The notes under the pieces: model-generated | Databases searched by the model: none | Seen by the model: only the letters and a program-made list of their open reading frames with translations | What the model was told of the DNA's origin: nothing | NCBI GenBank assembly: GCA_035255485.1 | Contig: DATEZO010000084.1 | Location: 1 to 27,422, forward strand | Reading direction: 5' to 3' | DNA: 27,422 bases | Source of the DNA: DATEZO01 sp035255485 | GTDB lineage: Bacteria; Pseudomonadota; Gammaproteobacteria; Burkholderiales; Burkholderiaceae_D | Translations under genes and position numbers: made by a program | In this document: in pieces, positions 7,304-13,780 of the stretch | How the letters are laid out: every line of letters begins with the position of its first letter | Position numbering within the stretch: position 1 is the first letter of the stretch

Positions 7304-7690
7304 TTAGCAGCAATTTGACATAATACAAAGTTTGTCAGCTGCATACTTCAATACTGGCGCGGCTTCTGAAGGGGTAGGTGTCAAAAATAAATTGACGCTA
7401 ACCACTGCGAGGACGCTCGCCGCCAGACTCGTCCTCTGCGAAAAAACTTCCCACAGTGATTTCTGACCGGCGCGTTCTGCGCGGTCGATATCTGCGGCCA
7501 TGATGACTTTTAAAGGGTCAATTCCAAGTTTTAAAGCGACTGCTAGGCATGCTTCATTGTCCATAACACGCCTACCTGCTCGGTAGTTTGTGATGGTGCC
7601 GCTTTGCCAACCCATGAATTTAGAAATCTGGTTGTCATTCTTCAAATCGTTGGCTTTTGCGATCTCGTCTAAAAATTTCACGCTTTTCAT
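7304..7690 (-). CDS. Phage repressor-like HTH protein with C-terminal membrane segment
   Basis: A 128-residue protein. The N-terminal half (VKFLDEIAKANDLKNDNQISKFMGWQSGTITNYRAGRRVMDNEACLAVA in segments) is a helix-turn-helix of the kind found in small phage regulators (DUF3693-like). Residues about 88-105 (SLAASVLAVVSVNLFLTPT) form one hydrophobic segment. The start at 7690 has AAGGAA upstream; the frame opens as far as 7717 without a better site. Divergent from the phage operon across three repeated dyads, so it probably represses leftward and rightward transcription. Its last codons overlap attL. The final Cys-Cys-stop is chromosomal, whereas in the phage circle the frame would continue 29 codons (see findings). 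Confidence 0.8.
   Translation of the reverse strand: MKSVKFLDEIAKANDLKNDNQISKFMGWQSGTITNYRAGRRVMDNEACLAVALKLGIDPLKVIMAADIDRAERAGQKSLWEVFSQRTSLAASVLAVVSVNLFLTPTPSEAAPVLKYAADKLCIMSNCC
7313..7329. other. attL: left prophage junction (XerD arm plus centre)
   Basis: The 17-bp core ATTTGACATAATACAAA reads on the minus strand as TTTGTA TTATGTCAAAT: a central hexamer and a XerD arm that differs from the E. coli arm TTATGTTAAAT at one base. To its right, the phage-derived XerC-side sequence GCTGACAAAC does not resemble a canonical arm. The core lies inside the last codons of the repressor gene. Confidence 0.8.
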
Positions 7691-7710
7691 GATTTTCCTT
7701 AATTTTCTGC

Positions 7711-7740
7711 TTGACAACTCTTTCGGTTGAAAGATATCTT
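7711..7740 (+). promoter_or_regulatory. Candidate rightward phage promoter
   Basis: A consensus -35 TTGACA (7711-7716) and a -10-like TATCTT (7735-7740) are separated by 18 nt in the gap between the divergent repressor and phage operon. The -10 overlaps the second repeated dyad, and the first dyad fills the spacer, a layout expected for repressor occlusion. Confidence 0.55.
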
Positions 7741-7767
7741 TCGCTTGAAAGAACTTTCATCTGAAAG
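7720..7767. promoter_or_regulatory. Three tandem operator dyads CTTTC-N4-GAAAG
   Basis: Three copies of CTTTC-N4-GAAAG lie at 7720-7733, 7738-7751 and 7754-7767, each perfectly symmetric in its outer five bases, with spacers GGTT, GCTT and ATCT. Start-to-start spacing is 18 and 16 bp. They fill the space between the divergent repressor and the first phage gene, and the last one also supplies the GAAAGA just before the ATG at 7774. Most simply they are binding sites for the adjacent repressor. Confidence 0.75.
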
Positions 7768-7773
7768 AATTAA

Positions 7774-8343
7774 ATGAACTCTAAGCCTCTGGCCTTTGAT
7801 AGTCAAGAACATCGGATAGCGGTGCTGTTTGCGCGTCAGGATTCAATCTACAAGCGGCGCTCTGACCTGGATGTTTATGACATAGAACGCGATGCACGCA
7901 CCTATACCGGCCATTTTCCTGTCGTTGCGCATCCTCCATGCCGGTCATGGGGCAGGCTGCGCAAGTTTGCCAAGCCGCGCCATGATGAACGCGACCTGGC
8001 ATTTTTTGCCGTCAACGCTGTCCGCATTTTCGGCGGCGTGTTGGAACATCCGTCTGGCTCTACGCTCTGGCAGGCTGCGAACCTGCCTTTACCTGGACAG
8101 CGTGACGAATTCGGCGGTTCCACTCTGCCAATCCTGCAATCGTGGTTCGGCCATGAATGCCCCAAATCGACCTGGCTTTATATCGTCGGAGTCAATCCGA
8201 CCGACATTCCCGATTTCCCGCTTCAGCTAGGAATTCCACCTGGCCGCATCGAGCGCATCAGCAAGGCCGCCCGCGAACGGACGCCAGCGCCATTTGCAAA
8301 CTGGCTGGTTGACCTGGCTGTTAAATGTGGGGTGTCGAAATGA
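7774..8343 (+). CDS. Phage protein with HPPC motif, function unknown
   Basis: A 189-residue soluble protein and the first gene of the rightward phage operon. Conserved-looking stretches are VVAHPPCRSWGRLRKFAK (residues about 49-66), GGVLEHPSGSTLW (residues 87-99) and the C-terminal APFANWLVDLAVKCG. A PPC motif followed by a later glutamate-containing motif resembles the PC and ENV motifs of cytosine-C5 methyltransferases. However, no SAM-binding FxGxG motif is seen, so an enzymatic call is not safe. It ends in an ATGA overlap with the next gene. Such a protein is not part of the core filamentous phage set. Confidence 0.65.
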   Translation: MNSKPLAFDSQEHRIAVLFARQDSIYKRRSDLDVYDIERDARTYTGHFPVVAHPPCRSWGRLRKFAKPRHDERDLAFFAVNAVRIFGGVLEHPSGSTLWQAANLPLPGQRDEFGGSTLPILQSWFGHECPKSTWLYIVGVNPTDIPDFPLQLGIPPGRIERISKAARERTPAPFANWLVDLAVKCGVSK

Positions 8344-8558
8344 GTCCACGCCGCGCCGCACGCCTGAAGCGTTTCAACAATGCGCAAAAAAAGCTGCGTA
8401 TCGAGCGCCGCGATCCTTTTTATCTTACCAAGCGTATTTTCCGTATGGCGAAATTGATGGTTCCCCTTGCCTTGGTTTCTTTTGCTATCTCCTCTACCAG
8501 AAATATGGATGACGCTATTCGAGATGTCGTTCGTAGTGTTGAAGGAGAGCAGTCATGA
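8340..8558 (+). CDS. Small phage membrane protein
   Basis: A 72-residue protein. It is strongly basic in residues 1-37 (SPRRAARLKRFNNAQKKLR), followed by a single hydrophobic segment (KLMVPLALVSFAISS) and an acidic tail. Its ATG overlaps the stop of the preceding gene (ATGA), and its own stop overlaps the Rep start, so all three are probably translationally coupled. No family recognised. Confidence 0.6.
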   Translation: MSPRRAARLKRFNNAQKKLRIERRDPFYLTKRIFRMAKLMVPLALVSFAISSTRNMDDAIRDVVRSVEGEQS

Positions 8559-9844
8559 GCGTTCGCAGCATCAAATCCCAAGTTTACGGCGTTGGTAAGT
8601 CTATGACGCAAAGCGGCGATGCCGTCCCCAGCCGTTCGCGTAGCGGGGCGGCGGCGGCATCGCCGCAGAGTTACCCCACAGGCGGGACGCCTGATACCCC
8701 CATTAATAACATGGGGGAAAACTCCTGTGGAGAGGGCGGTGAAATTGTCGAGGCTGTTGAATTGGTGATGTCCGATTCTGGCAAAGTCAAGATTCAAATG
8801 TTGAAGCGGCCTGCCCATGATCAGGTGTGTGTGATTGACTGGATCAATTTCACGGTGCTGGAAGACACATGGTTTCGTACTGCTCGGGAACATATGATTT
8901 CTGACGATGAAATCATTATGGAAGCAAGTCGTTATCTTGAAAAGATTTTCGGTTTCGGCATTACAGCCAAGCGTGAAACGGGAATGAATTTTTATAAGCA
9001 ATCGTGGGTGCTTGGCGATGACATGGGCTTTGTCTGTTTTGGCGGCCAGCGCGCAACGATGCTGATTACCTTAACCGGACAGGGCTGTACACATGCTGTT
9101 GATGGTTGGCAGCAACGCTTGTTTGACTTCCTTTCTAATACCGCTATCCGTCCGCAAATTTCGCGCATCGATCTGGCCCATGATGATTTGGAAGGTTCAT
9201 ATTTGTCGGTTGATTGGGCTGAATCGCAATGGTCAAAAGGCGGTTACACGCAACGGCGGGGCGGTCGCGCTCCATCAATTGAATGTGTCGGTAATTGGCA
9301 TCGTCCTACTGGTGCCGGAAGAACTTTGTATATCGGCACTCGTACCAGTGGCAAGTTCTGCCGCTTTTATGAAAAAGGTAAAAAAGAGGGTGACGCCAAT
9401 TCTCCATGGTGTCGCGTTGAGGTCGAATTTAAAGCATCTGATCGCATCATTCCCCTGGACATTTTAATTTCTCCTTCTGGATATTTTGGCGGCGCGTATC
9501 CGTGTTTCGCAGAGTTCGCGCATGTGCCCACTGTGCAGCGATTGGAACTGAAGCAGAAAACAGCACAAGTAGTTGTTGATGCCGCCATTAAAACAACTAG
9601 GCATCAGTTCGGTAAATACCTGCGCGTGTTCCGTGATCTTTTTGGCGACAAAGAAGCGCTGGATCTGGTTTGCAATGCCGATAAAGAAGCATGGCCGAAA
9701 CGTCTGAAGGCGTTGACTTCTAACGCGCAAACCGGGCCTGAGCCGGTGCATAAAACTATGTCAATTCCGGTCGTTCCTGACTTCATCAATTTTATAAAAG
9801 CAGTCCCATCTTACGGCCTGAATGGGGCGAATTGCTACGTATAG
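8555..9844 (+). CDS. Phage replication initiation protein (Rep_trans/RstA-like)
   Basis: A 429-residue rolling-circle replication initiator. From about residue 85 it carries the replication initiation factor fold: VIDWINFTV, then ISRIDLAHDDLEGSY, GRTLYIGTRTSGKFCRFYEKG and CRVEVEFKA. The RIDLAHDD and YEKG segments hold the acidic and tyrosine residues expected near the nicking site. The first 80 residues are low in complexity (Ala, Ser, Gly, Pro) and coincide with a cluster of DNA hairpins (8651-8717), so the true start might be internal, but the ATG at 8555 has a strong GAAGGAGAG site. Essential for phage replication, probably nicking a plus-strand origin. Confidence 0.9.
   Translation: MSVRSIKSQVYGVGKSMTQSGDAVPSRSRSGAAAASPQSYPTGGTPDTPINNMGENSCGEGGEIVEAVELVMSDSGKVKIQMLKRPAHDQVCVIDWINFTVLEDTWFRTAREHMISDDEIIMEASRYLEKIFGFGITAKRETGMNFYKQSWVLGDDMGFVCFGGQRATMLITLTGQGCTHAVDGWQQRLFDFLSNTAIRPQISRIDLAHDDLEGSYLSVDWAESQWSKGGYTQRRGGRAPSIECVGNWHRPTGAGRTLYIGTRTSGKFCRFYEKGKKEGDANSPWCRVEVEFKASDRIIPLDILISPSGYFGGAYPCFAEFAHVPTVQRLELKQKTAQVVVDAAIKTTRHQFGKYLRVFRDLFGDKEALDLVCNADKEAWPKRLKALTSNAQTGPEPVHKTMSIPVVPDFINFIKAVPSYGLNGANCYV
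8651..8717. other. Cluster of three hairpins within the 5' end of rep
   Basis: Three inverted repeats follow each other: GCGGCG (8651-8656) with CGCCGC (8661-8666); CAGGCG (8679-8684) with CGCCTG (8688-8693); CCCCCAT (8697-8703) with ATGGGGG (8711-8717). They sit in the low-complexity part of the Rep coding region. They may be an origin or packaging structure of the single-stranded genome, or may damp translation. Confidence 0.4.
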
Positions 9845-9865
9845 GCCATTACATAAGGGGTAATC

Positions 9866-10159
9866 ATGAAAGTCAAAATTACAGGCATCAAGGGCAGTAA
9901 AGGGATGATGGATAACGGCACAGCATTCGATTCGACAAAGGTTTATATCGAAACCAAGCTGGATGAATCTAAGGGTACTCAAAAGGGCTTTGCGACCGTT
10001 GAATATAACTTTGGCAAGTCCGATGAATTTGACAAGCTGAAGCATTTGCCGGTGCCGTTTGTTGCCGAAGTCGAATTCGAGCAAGTCACGAACGGTAAAA
10101 CGGTCAAAACAATTATTGGTTCGCTGGTGCCGTTGTCGGTTGAAAAGAAAGCGGCCTAA
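9866..10159 (+). CDS. Phage single-stranded DNA-binding protein (DUF1293-like)
   Basis: A 97-residue protein starting MKVKITGIKGSKGMMDNGTAFDSTKVYIET and rich in beta-strand pattern, matching the small proteins that follow Rep in many inoviruses (the DUF1293 / pV position). It would coat newly made plus strands and divert them to packaging. A good ribosome site (AAGGGG) precedes the ATG, and the next gene follows after two bases. Assignment rests on length, position and N-terminal pattern. Confidence 0.8.
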   Translation: MKVKITGIKGSKGMMDNGTAFDSTKVYIETKLDESKGTQKGFATVEYNFGKSDEFDKLKHLPVPFVAEVEFEQVTNGKTVKTIIGSLVPLSVEKKAA

Positions 10160-10161
10160 TT

Positions 10162-10356
10162 ATGAGCAAAGGTGCCTACATCGTGCAAGACGCGGAATCA
10201 GCGCTGTTCCTGGTGCCATTGAATGGCGATGTGGGCTATACGCCGTGGGCGCATGAAGCAGGGCGGTTTGATGAACTTGCGGAGGCAATGGATACGGCGC
10301 AGTTTATTTTGTCCGGTCAATTCTTCATTACTGAAGTGTCTGGGTGCATTGAATGA
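10162..10356 (+). CDS. Small phage protein, function unknown
   Basis: A 64-residue, acidic, soluble-looking protein between the ssDNA-binding protein and a small membrane protein. It overlaps the following gene by ATGA. No motif recognised; tight packing and codon use support it being a real gene. Confidence 0.55.
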   Translation: MSKGAYIVQDAESALFLVPLNGDVGYTPWAHEAGRFDELAEAMDTAQFILSGQFFITEVSGCIE

Positions 10357-10610
10357 TTTGCGCCACGTTAATAGAACAATCGGACGGCTCTTACCTGCTC
10401 GGTGTAGATCCGTCCATTACTGATGTATCGACATGTACCTATGTCGTGCAAAGTGGTAGCGAGGTCGGTAATTCGCTACTGAATATGTCCATCGATGATG
10501 GGCTGCAATGGTCTTATGCCGTGTTCGGCCTCTGGGCGATTGCGTGGGCCTGTCGGATGATGATTTCAACCTTGAAAGGGGATTCAAATGAATCGCAAAC
10601 TGAAACGTAA
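10353..10610 (+). CDS. Small phage membrane protein, possible minor coat
   Basis: An 85-residue protein with one C-terminal transmembrane segment (SYAVFGLWAIAWACRMMIS, residues about 54-71) after a polar N-terminal part. It overlaps its upstream neighbour by ATGA and runs 23 nt into the coat gene. Position next to the major coat gene suggests a minor virion or assembly protein, but no family match is recognised. Confidence 0.55.
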   Translation: MICATLIEQSDGSYLLGVDPSITDVSTCTYVVQSGSEVGNSLLNMSIDDGLQWSYAVFGLWAIAWACRMMISTLKGDSNESQTET

Positions 10611-10791
10611 TGCCGTTCGTAACGGCGTTGTGGGTACTGCTACTGCTCTTGGTCTCGCGAGCATGGCACATGCTGCCGTCGATGTAACTGCCGTCACTGG
10701 TGCCGGTACTGATGTCGCAGCGGTCGGCGCTGCTGTGTTCGCCGTGTATGTCGGCGTCAAGCTGTTCAAGTGGATTCGCTCCGCGCTGTAA
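10588..10791 (+). CDS. Major coat protein pVIII
   Basis: A 67-residue preprotein with the classic filamentous-phage coat design. A basic start (MNRKLKRNAVRN) and hydrophobic stretch end at ASMAHA, giving signal cleavage after about residue 29. The mature protein of about 38 residues has an acidic-to-neutral N-terminus (AVDVTAVTGAGTD), a central membrane helix (VAAVGAAVFAVYVGVKLF) and a basic DNA-facing tail (KWIRSAL). It has a strong ribosome site (AAAGGGG) and is followed immediately by a terminator, which fits the high expression needed for this gene. Confidence 0.92.
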   Translation: MNRKLKRNAVRNGVVGTATALGLASMAHAAVDVTAVTGAGTDVAAVGAAVFAVYVGVKLFKWIRSAL

Positions 10792-10802
10792 TCGTGCGCT
10801 TC

Positions 10803-10846
10803 AAGAGAGTAGGGGAATTTCTGAATTCGTCTACTCTCTTTTTCTT
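10803..10846 (+). terminator. Rho-independent terminator after the coat gene
   Basis: AAGAGAGTAG (10803-10812) pairs perfectly with CTACTCTCTT (10831-10840), followed by TTTCTT. The 18-nt loop contains a second small GAATT/AATTC hairpin. This is the usual central terminator of filamentous phages, separating abundant coat mRNA from the lower-expressed adsorption and assembly genes. Confidence 0.88.
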
Positions 10847-10859
10847 GATGGTGGATCTC

Positions 10860-10919
10860 ATGGGCTTGATTGTCATTCTGGCGCTGTGCGGCGCATTCTG
10901 GATTATTTTTTCGTCATGA
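10860..10919 (+). CDS. 19-residue hydrophobic micro-ORF, possible pVII/pIX-type minor coat
   Basis: A very short frame, MGLIVILALCGAFWIIFSS, with GGTGG about 5 nt upstream of its ATG. An in-frame ATG at 10848 would give 23 residues. Its stop overlaps the start of the adsorption protein gene (TCATGATC). Almost the whole peptide is a membrane helix, like the roughly 30-residue pVII and pIX proteins that cap Ff virions. It sits directly after the coat terminator. Size makes it easy to miss; no protein-level proof. Confidence 0.5.
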   Translation: MGLIVILALCGAFWIIFSS

Positions 10920-12337
10920 TCATCCGCTTTGTCTTCCTCTGTTTTCTGCTGATGGCTGGATCGGCTTATGCGCAATCTGACCCGCCCGTACCTGGGTCTA
11001 GGTCGTGTAATTTTAACGCGCCGGATGCGTCTACTGCGTGCAAAATGAGTCAGCCGCCGACTGATCCTCTGGTGCAGACGAATCTCATTAGCCGGTCGGG
11101 GCAAGACGAACAATATCAATGTAGAGGGAATCACACTGAATTCGATGCGCAATGGCACGGTACTGTTGTATGGGTCGAATGGAATGTCTCGTGTCATGTT
11201 AGTTGCCCGTCTTCCGGATATGCATATGATCCGAATACTGGAATGTGCATTCCCGGCACGTGTGATCCGGGCTATCACGGCGAGTTGATTAACGGTGTTC
11301 ATGCATGCGTTTGCGATACTTGCAACACAAGCACAACGTCAGGATCAACAACATCAGGATCAACGACCGGATCAACAACATCAGGATCAACGACCGGATC
11401 AACAACATCAGGTTCAACGACCGGTTCAACAACATCAGGATCAACGACCGGATCAACAACATCAGGATCAACGACCGGATCAACAACATCAGGATCAACG
11501 ACCGGTTCAACAACAACCGGCGACGGCTCGACAACAACCGGATCAACGACCGGTTCAACCACGACCGGATCAACGACCGGTTCAACAACATCAGGATCAA
11601 CGACCGGTTCAACCACGACTGGCGACGGCTCGACAACAACCGGTACAACCTCGGGCGATGGTTCAACTACCACGACCACGACTGGCGCTACATCAACCAC
11701 GACAACGACCGGATCAACAACAACCGGTTCAACAACATCAGGATCAACGACCGGTTCAACTACGACCAGCGGCCTTGATGGTGGCGGATCAACGACCGGT
11801 TCAACGACCGGTTCAACAACATCAGGATCAACGACCGGTTCAACGACATCGGGCGCAACCACGAGCGGCGAACCGTGTACCTCCGGCAATTGCGATTCGC
11901 AGGACTTATGCAAATTACATCCGGAATTGAATATTTGTAAAAATTCGACCGTGTCTGGCGACTGTGAAAATACAGCATGCGAAGGCGATGCGATCACGTG
12001 CGCCATCCTGCGCCAGCAGCGCAAAGAGTATTGCGAGAATCAAAAAGAGTCTGATATATCCAATCTCGGTAAATCCATCATGGCTGGCAGCGATCCCAAA
12101 TCGTTGCCCAGTGTCGCCAATGCGTCTTCGGTAGATTTGTCCAGTACGCTGGATTCCAGCGGCTTTTTAGGTGGTGGCTCCTGCTTTTCCGATAGGAGTT
12201 TTAGCTATGGCGGCATGTCTTTGACCATACCGTTTTCGCGAGTCTGTGAATACCTGTTGCCGTTGCGCGTTGCAATCATGTTGATGGCGCTGCTGGCATC
12301 GTTCCGGCTGTTGTCACAATCCATTCTGAGGGAATAA
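10916..12337 (+). CDS. Adsorption protein pIII (TspB/OrfU-like)
   Basis: A 473-residue virion tip protein that would bind the host pilus or TolA. Signal peptide MIIRFVFLCFLLMAGSAYA (cleavage before Gln20). A Cys-rich N-terminal domain follows (residues about 25-135, many C-x2-C-like pairs), then a Thr/Ser/Gly linker (residues about 137-317), a second Cys-rich domain (residues about 318-375), and a C-terminal membrane anchor (LLPLRVAIMLMALLASFRLL). This matches the TspB C-terminal-related family of beta-proteobacterial filamentous phages. The frame is open upstream to 10700 through the coat gene, but the ATG at 10916 is the only start that gives a signal peptide; it overlaps the micro-ORF stop, explaining the lack of its own strong ribosome site. 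Confidence 0.88.
   Translation: MIIRFVFLCFLLMAGSAYAQSDPPVPGSRSCNFNAPDASTACKMSQPPTDPLVQTNLISRSGQDEQYQCRGNHTEFDAQWHGTVVWVEWNVSCHVSCPSSGYAYDPNTGMCIPGTCDPGYHGELINGVHACVCDTCNTSTTSGSTTSGSTTGSTTSGSTTGSTTSGSTTGSTTSGSTTGSTTSGSTTGSTTSGSTTGSTTTGDGSTTTGSTTGSTTTGSTTGSTTSGSTTGSTTTGDGSTTTGTTSGDGSTTTTTTGATSTTTTTGSTTTGSTTSGSTTGSTTTSGLDGGGSTTGSTTGSTTSGSTTGSTTSGATTSGEPCTSGNCDSQDLCKLHPELNICKNSTVSGDCENTACEGDAITCAILRQQRKEYCENQKESDISNLGKSIMAGSDPKSLPSVANASSVDLSSTLDSSGFLGGGSCFSDRSFSYGGMSLTIPFSRVCEYLLPLRVAIMLMALLASFRLLSQSILRE
11326..11868 (+). repeat. Degenerate 27-bp tandem repeat coding a TTSGSTTGS linker
   Basis: About 540 bp made of variants of the words ACATCAGGATCAACGACCGG and ATCAACA, with a 27-bp (nine-codon) basic period, mutating to TTGDGS and TTGTTS units in the middle. 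In frame it encodes a flexible Thr/Ser/Gly linker of pIII. The repeat has no stop in either of the other plus frames for most of its length, and minus-strand frames are also open (Pro/Val/Glu/Asp repeats), a consequence of the repeat words. Confidence 0.9.
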
Positions 12338-12341
12338 AAAA

Positions 12342-12650
12342 ATGGGCTGGAATTTATTGATTGGTTGGTTGATCGGCGGTCTGGCGCAGGCTACCGCCTC
12401 ATTGGTTGGACGTGCATTGCTCGCGCTTGGAATCGGGTATGTAACGTATTCCGGCCTGAATGTCGGCATTGATGCGATTTACAGCAGTGTGCGTTCCAGT
12501 TTCGGCGGCTTACCGTCTGACGTTGCTTCATTGATGGCGTACCTCTGGGTAGATAAAGCAATCAGTACGGTGTTCTCCGCATTTGCGGCGGCGCTGGCGG
12601 TCAAGATGGCTGGTCGCGCCAGTATCACAAAGATGGTCGTAAAAAAATGA
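12342..12650 (+). CDS. Minor coat protein pVI-like (DUF2523)
   Basis: A 102-residue membrane protein with about three hydrophobic segments (residues about 5-35, 48-70 and 75-90) and a basic tail, in the fixed place between pIII and Zot. The length and pattern fit DUF2523, the pVI-like virion tip protein. GAGGGA precedes the ATG, and its stop overlaps the Zot start (ATGA). Confidence 0.85.
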   Translation: MGWNLLIGWLIGGLAQATASLVGRALLALGIGYVTYSGLNVGIDAIYSSVRSSFGGLPSDVASLMAYLWVDKAISTVFSAFAAALAVKMAGRASITKMVVKK

Positions 12651-13780
12651 TCAACCTGATTACCGGCCTGCCGGGTAACGGCAAAACGCTATATGCGATT
12701 GCCTATATCAAGGAATTTTCTGCGCGTGAAAATCGTCCGGTGTTTTACGCTGGCATCAACGATTTAACGCTGCCGTGGACGCCGATTGATCCGGAAAAAT
12801 GGTTCGATGCGCCTGCCGGTGCCATCATCGTGATCGATGAATGCCAGACCGTATTCCGGCCTCGTGCGACCGGCAAGGAACCGCCTGATTATGTCGCACG
12901 GTTAGAAACGCATCGGCATAACGGCCATGATCTGTTTTTGATCACGCAGCATCCGTTACTCGCGGATACTGCTTTGCGGCGGCTCACTGGTCGGCATCTT
13001 CACATCGTGCGCAAGTGGGGCACGCAAGCCGCGACCGTGCACGAATGGCCGCAAGCGGAAACCTCCTGTGAAAAGCCGGCGGGCCGGAAAAACAGCATCA
13101 AGCATGCATTCAAGTTTCCGAAAAACGTTTTCGGCCTCTACAAATCAGCGGAACTGCATACCGTCAAGCGTCAGATTCCGGCGCGGGTGTGGGGTCTCGG
13201 CGTCGTCATTCTCTGTCTCGGTCTGTTGGGTACCTACATCGTGCGCAGCATGCAAGCCAAGATCAAGCCGGAAGAAAAAAACGCGTCGCCGTTGATGGTC
13301 AAGGGTTCACCTGGCACATCGTCGCAAGGCGAAAAAATGAAGGTCAGCTATCACAATGCCATGGACGATGCAAAACAGTTCGTATTCGAGCGTACCTCTC
13401 GGGTTGCCGGTTTGCCGCACACTGAGCCACGTTACGATGAAGTCACTAAACCAACGACTGCGCCGGTACCGGTCGCCTGCGTCGCGTCGGCGCATGCATG
13501 TAAATGCTATTCACAGCAAGCAACCGTTATAACGGTGCCTGCTGCGTTGTGCCGCGATATTGTCGCGAATGGATTCTTTGTCGATTTCGACGACAAGGGC
13601 GGCAAGCATAATCAGGAGCATGACAGGGATCGAAACGGCATCGTGGCGCGGGCTGACGGTGTGCCGCTCTCGCGTGTCCAGCAATCGGATAAATCGGCGG
13701 TGTCCGTGTTGCCGTATGCCGGGGAATCACGGCTTGGCGGCAATGCCTCCAGTGAGGTTAAAAACGGGAGTAAAACATGA
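12647..13780 (+). CDS. zot: Zot/pI-like morphogenesis ATPase
   Basis: A 377-residue assembly ATPase. Walker A is GLPGNGKT (residues 7-14) and Walker B IVIDECQ (residues 61-67). The N-terminal Zot domain runs to about residue 175, then one transmembrane helix (residues about 182-202) and a periplasmic C-terminal part with several Cys. It drives extrusion of virions across the inner membrane, probably using a host secretin because no pIV gene is present. It overlaps both neighbours by ATGA. The toxin name comes from the CTX phage protein; no toxin activity is implied here. Confidence 0.93.
   Translation: MINLITGLPGNGKTLYAIAYIKEFSARENRPVFYAGINDLTLPWTPIDPEKWFDAPAGAIIVIDECQTVFRPRATGKEPPDYVARLETHRHNGHDLFLITQHPLLADTALRRLTGRHLHIVRKWGTQAATVHEWPQAETSCEKPAGRKNSIKHAFKFPKNVFGLYKSAELHTVKRQIPARVWGLGVVILCLGLLGTYIVRSMQAKIKPEEKNASPLMVKGSPGTSSQGEKMKVSYHNAMDDAKQFVFERTSRVAGLPHTEPRYDEVTKPTTAPVPVACVASAHACKCYSQQATVITVPAALCRDIVANGFFVDFDDKGGKHNQEHDRDRNGIVARADGVPLSRVQQSDKSAVSVLPYAGESRLGGNASSEVKNGSKT

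Noticed and set aside
11326..11868. The regular repeats as a CRISPR array
   Set aside because: Units are contiguous, without unique spacers, degenerate, and in frame within a protein gene; no cas gene is nearby.
11295..12024. Long open frames in other phases of the pIII repeat, with Gln/Arg/Pro/Asp or Val/Pro/Glu/Asp repeats
   Set aside because: They follow automatically from the 27-bp repeat words and have no start signals or non-repeat domains.
12647..13780. Zot as a toxin gene
   Set aside because: Walker motifs, position and membrane helix show the phage assembly ATPase role; nothing in the sequence supports toxin activity.
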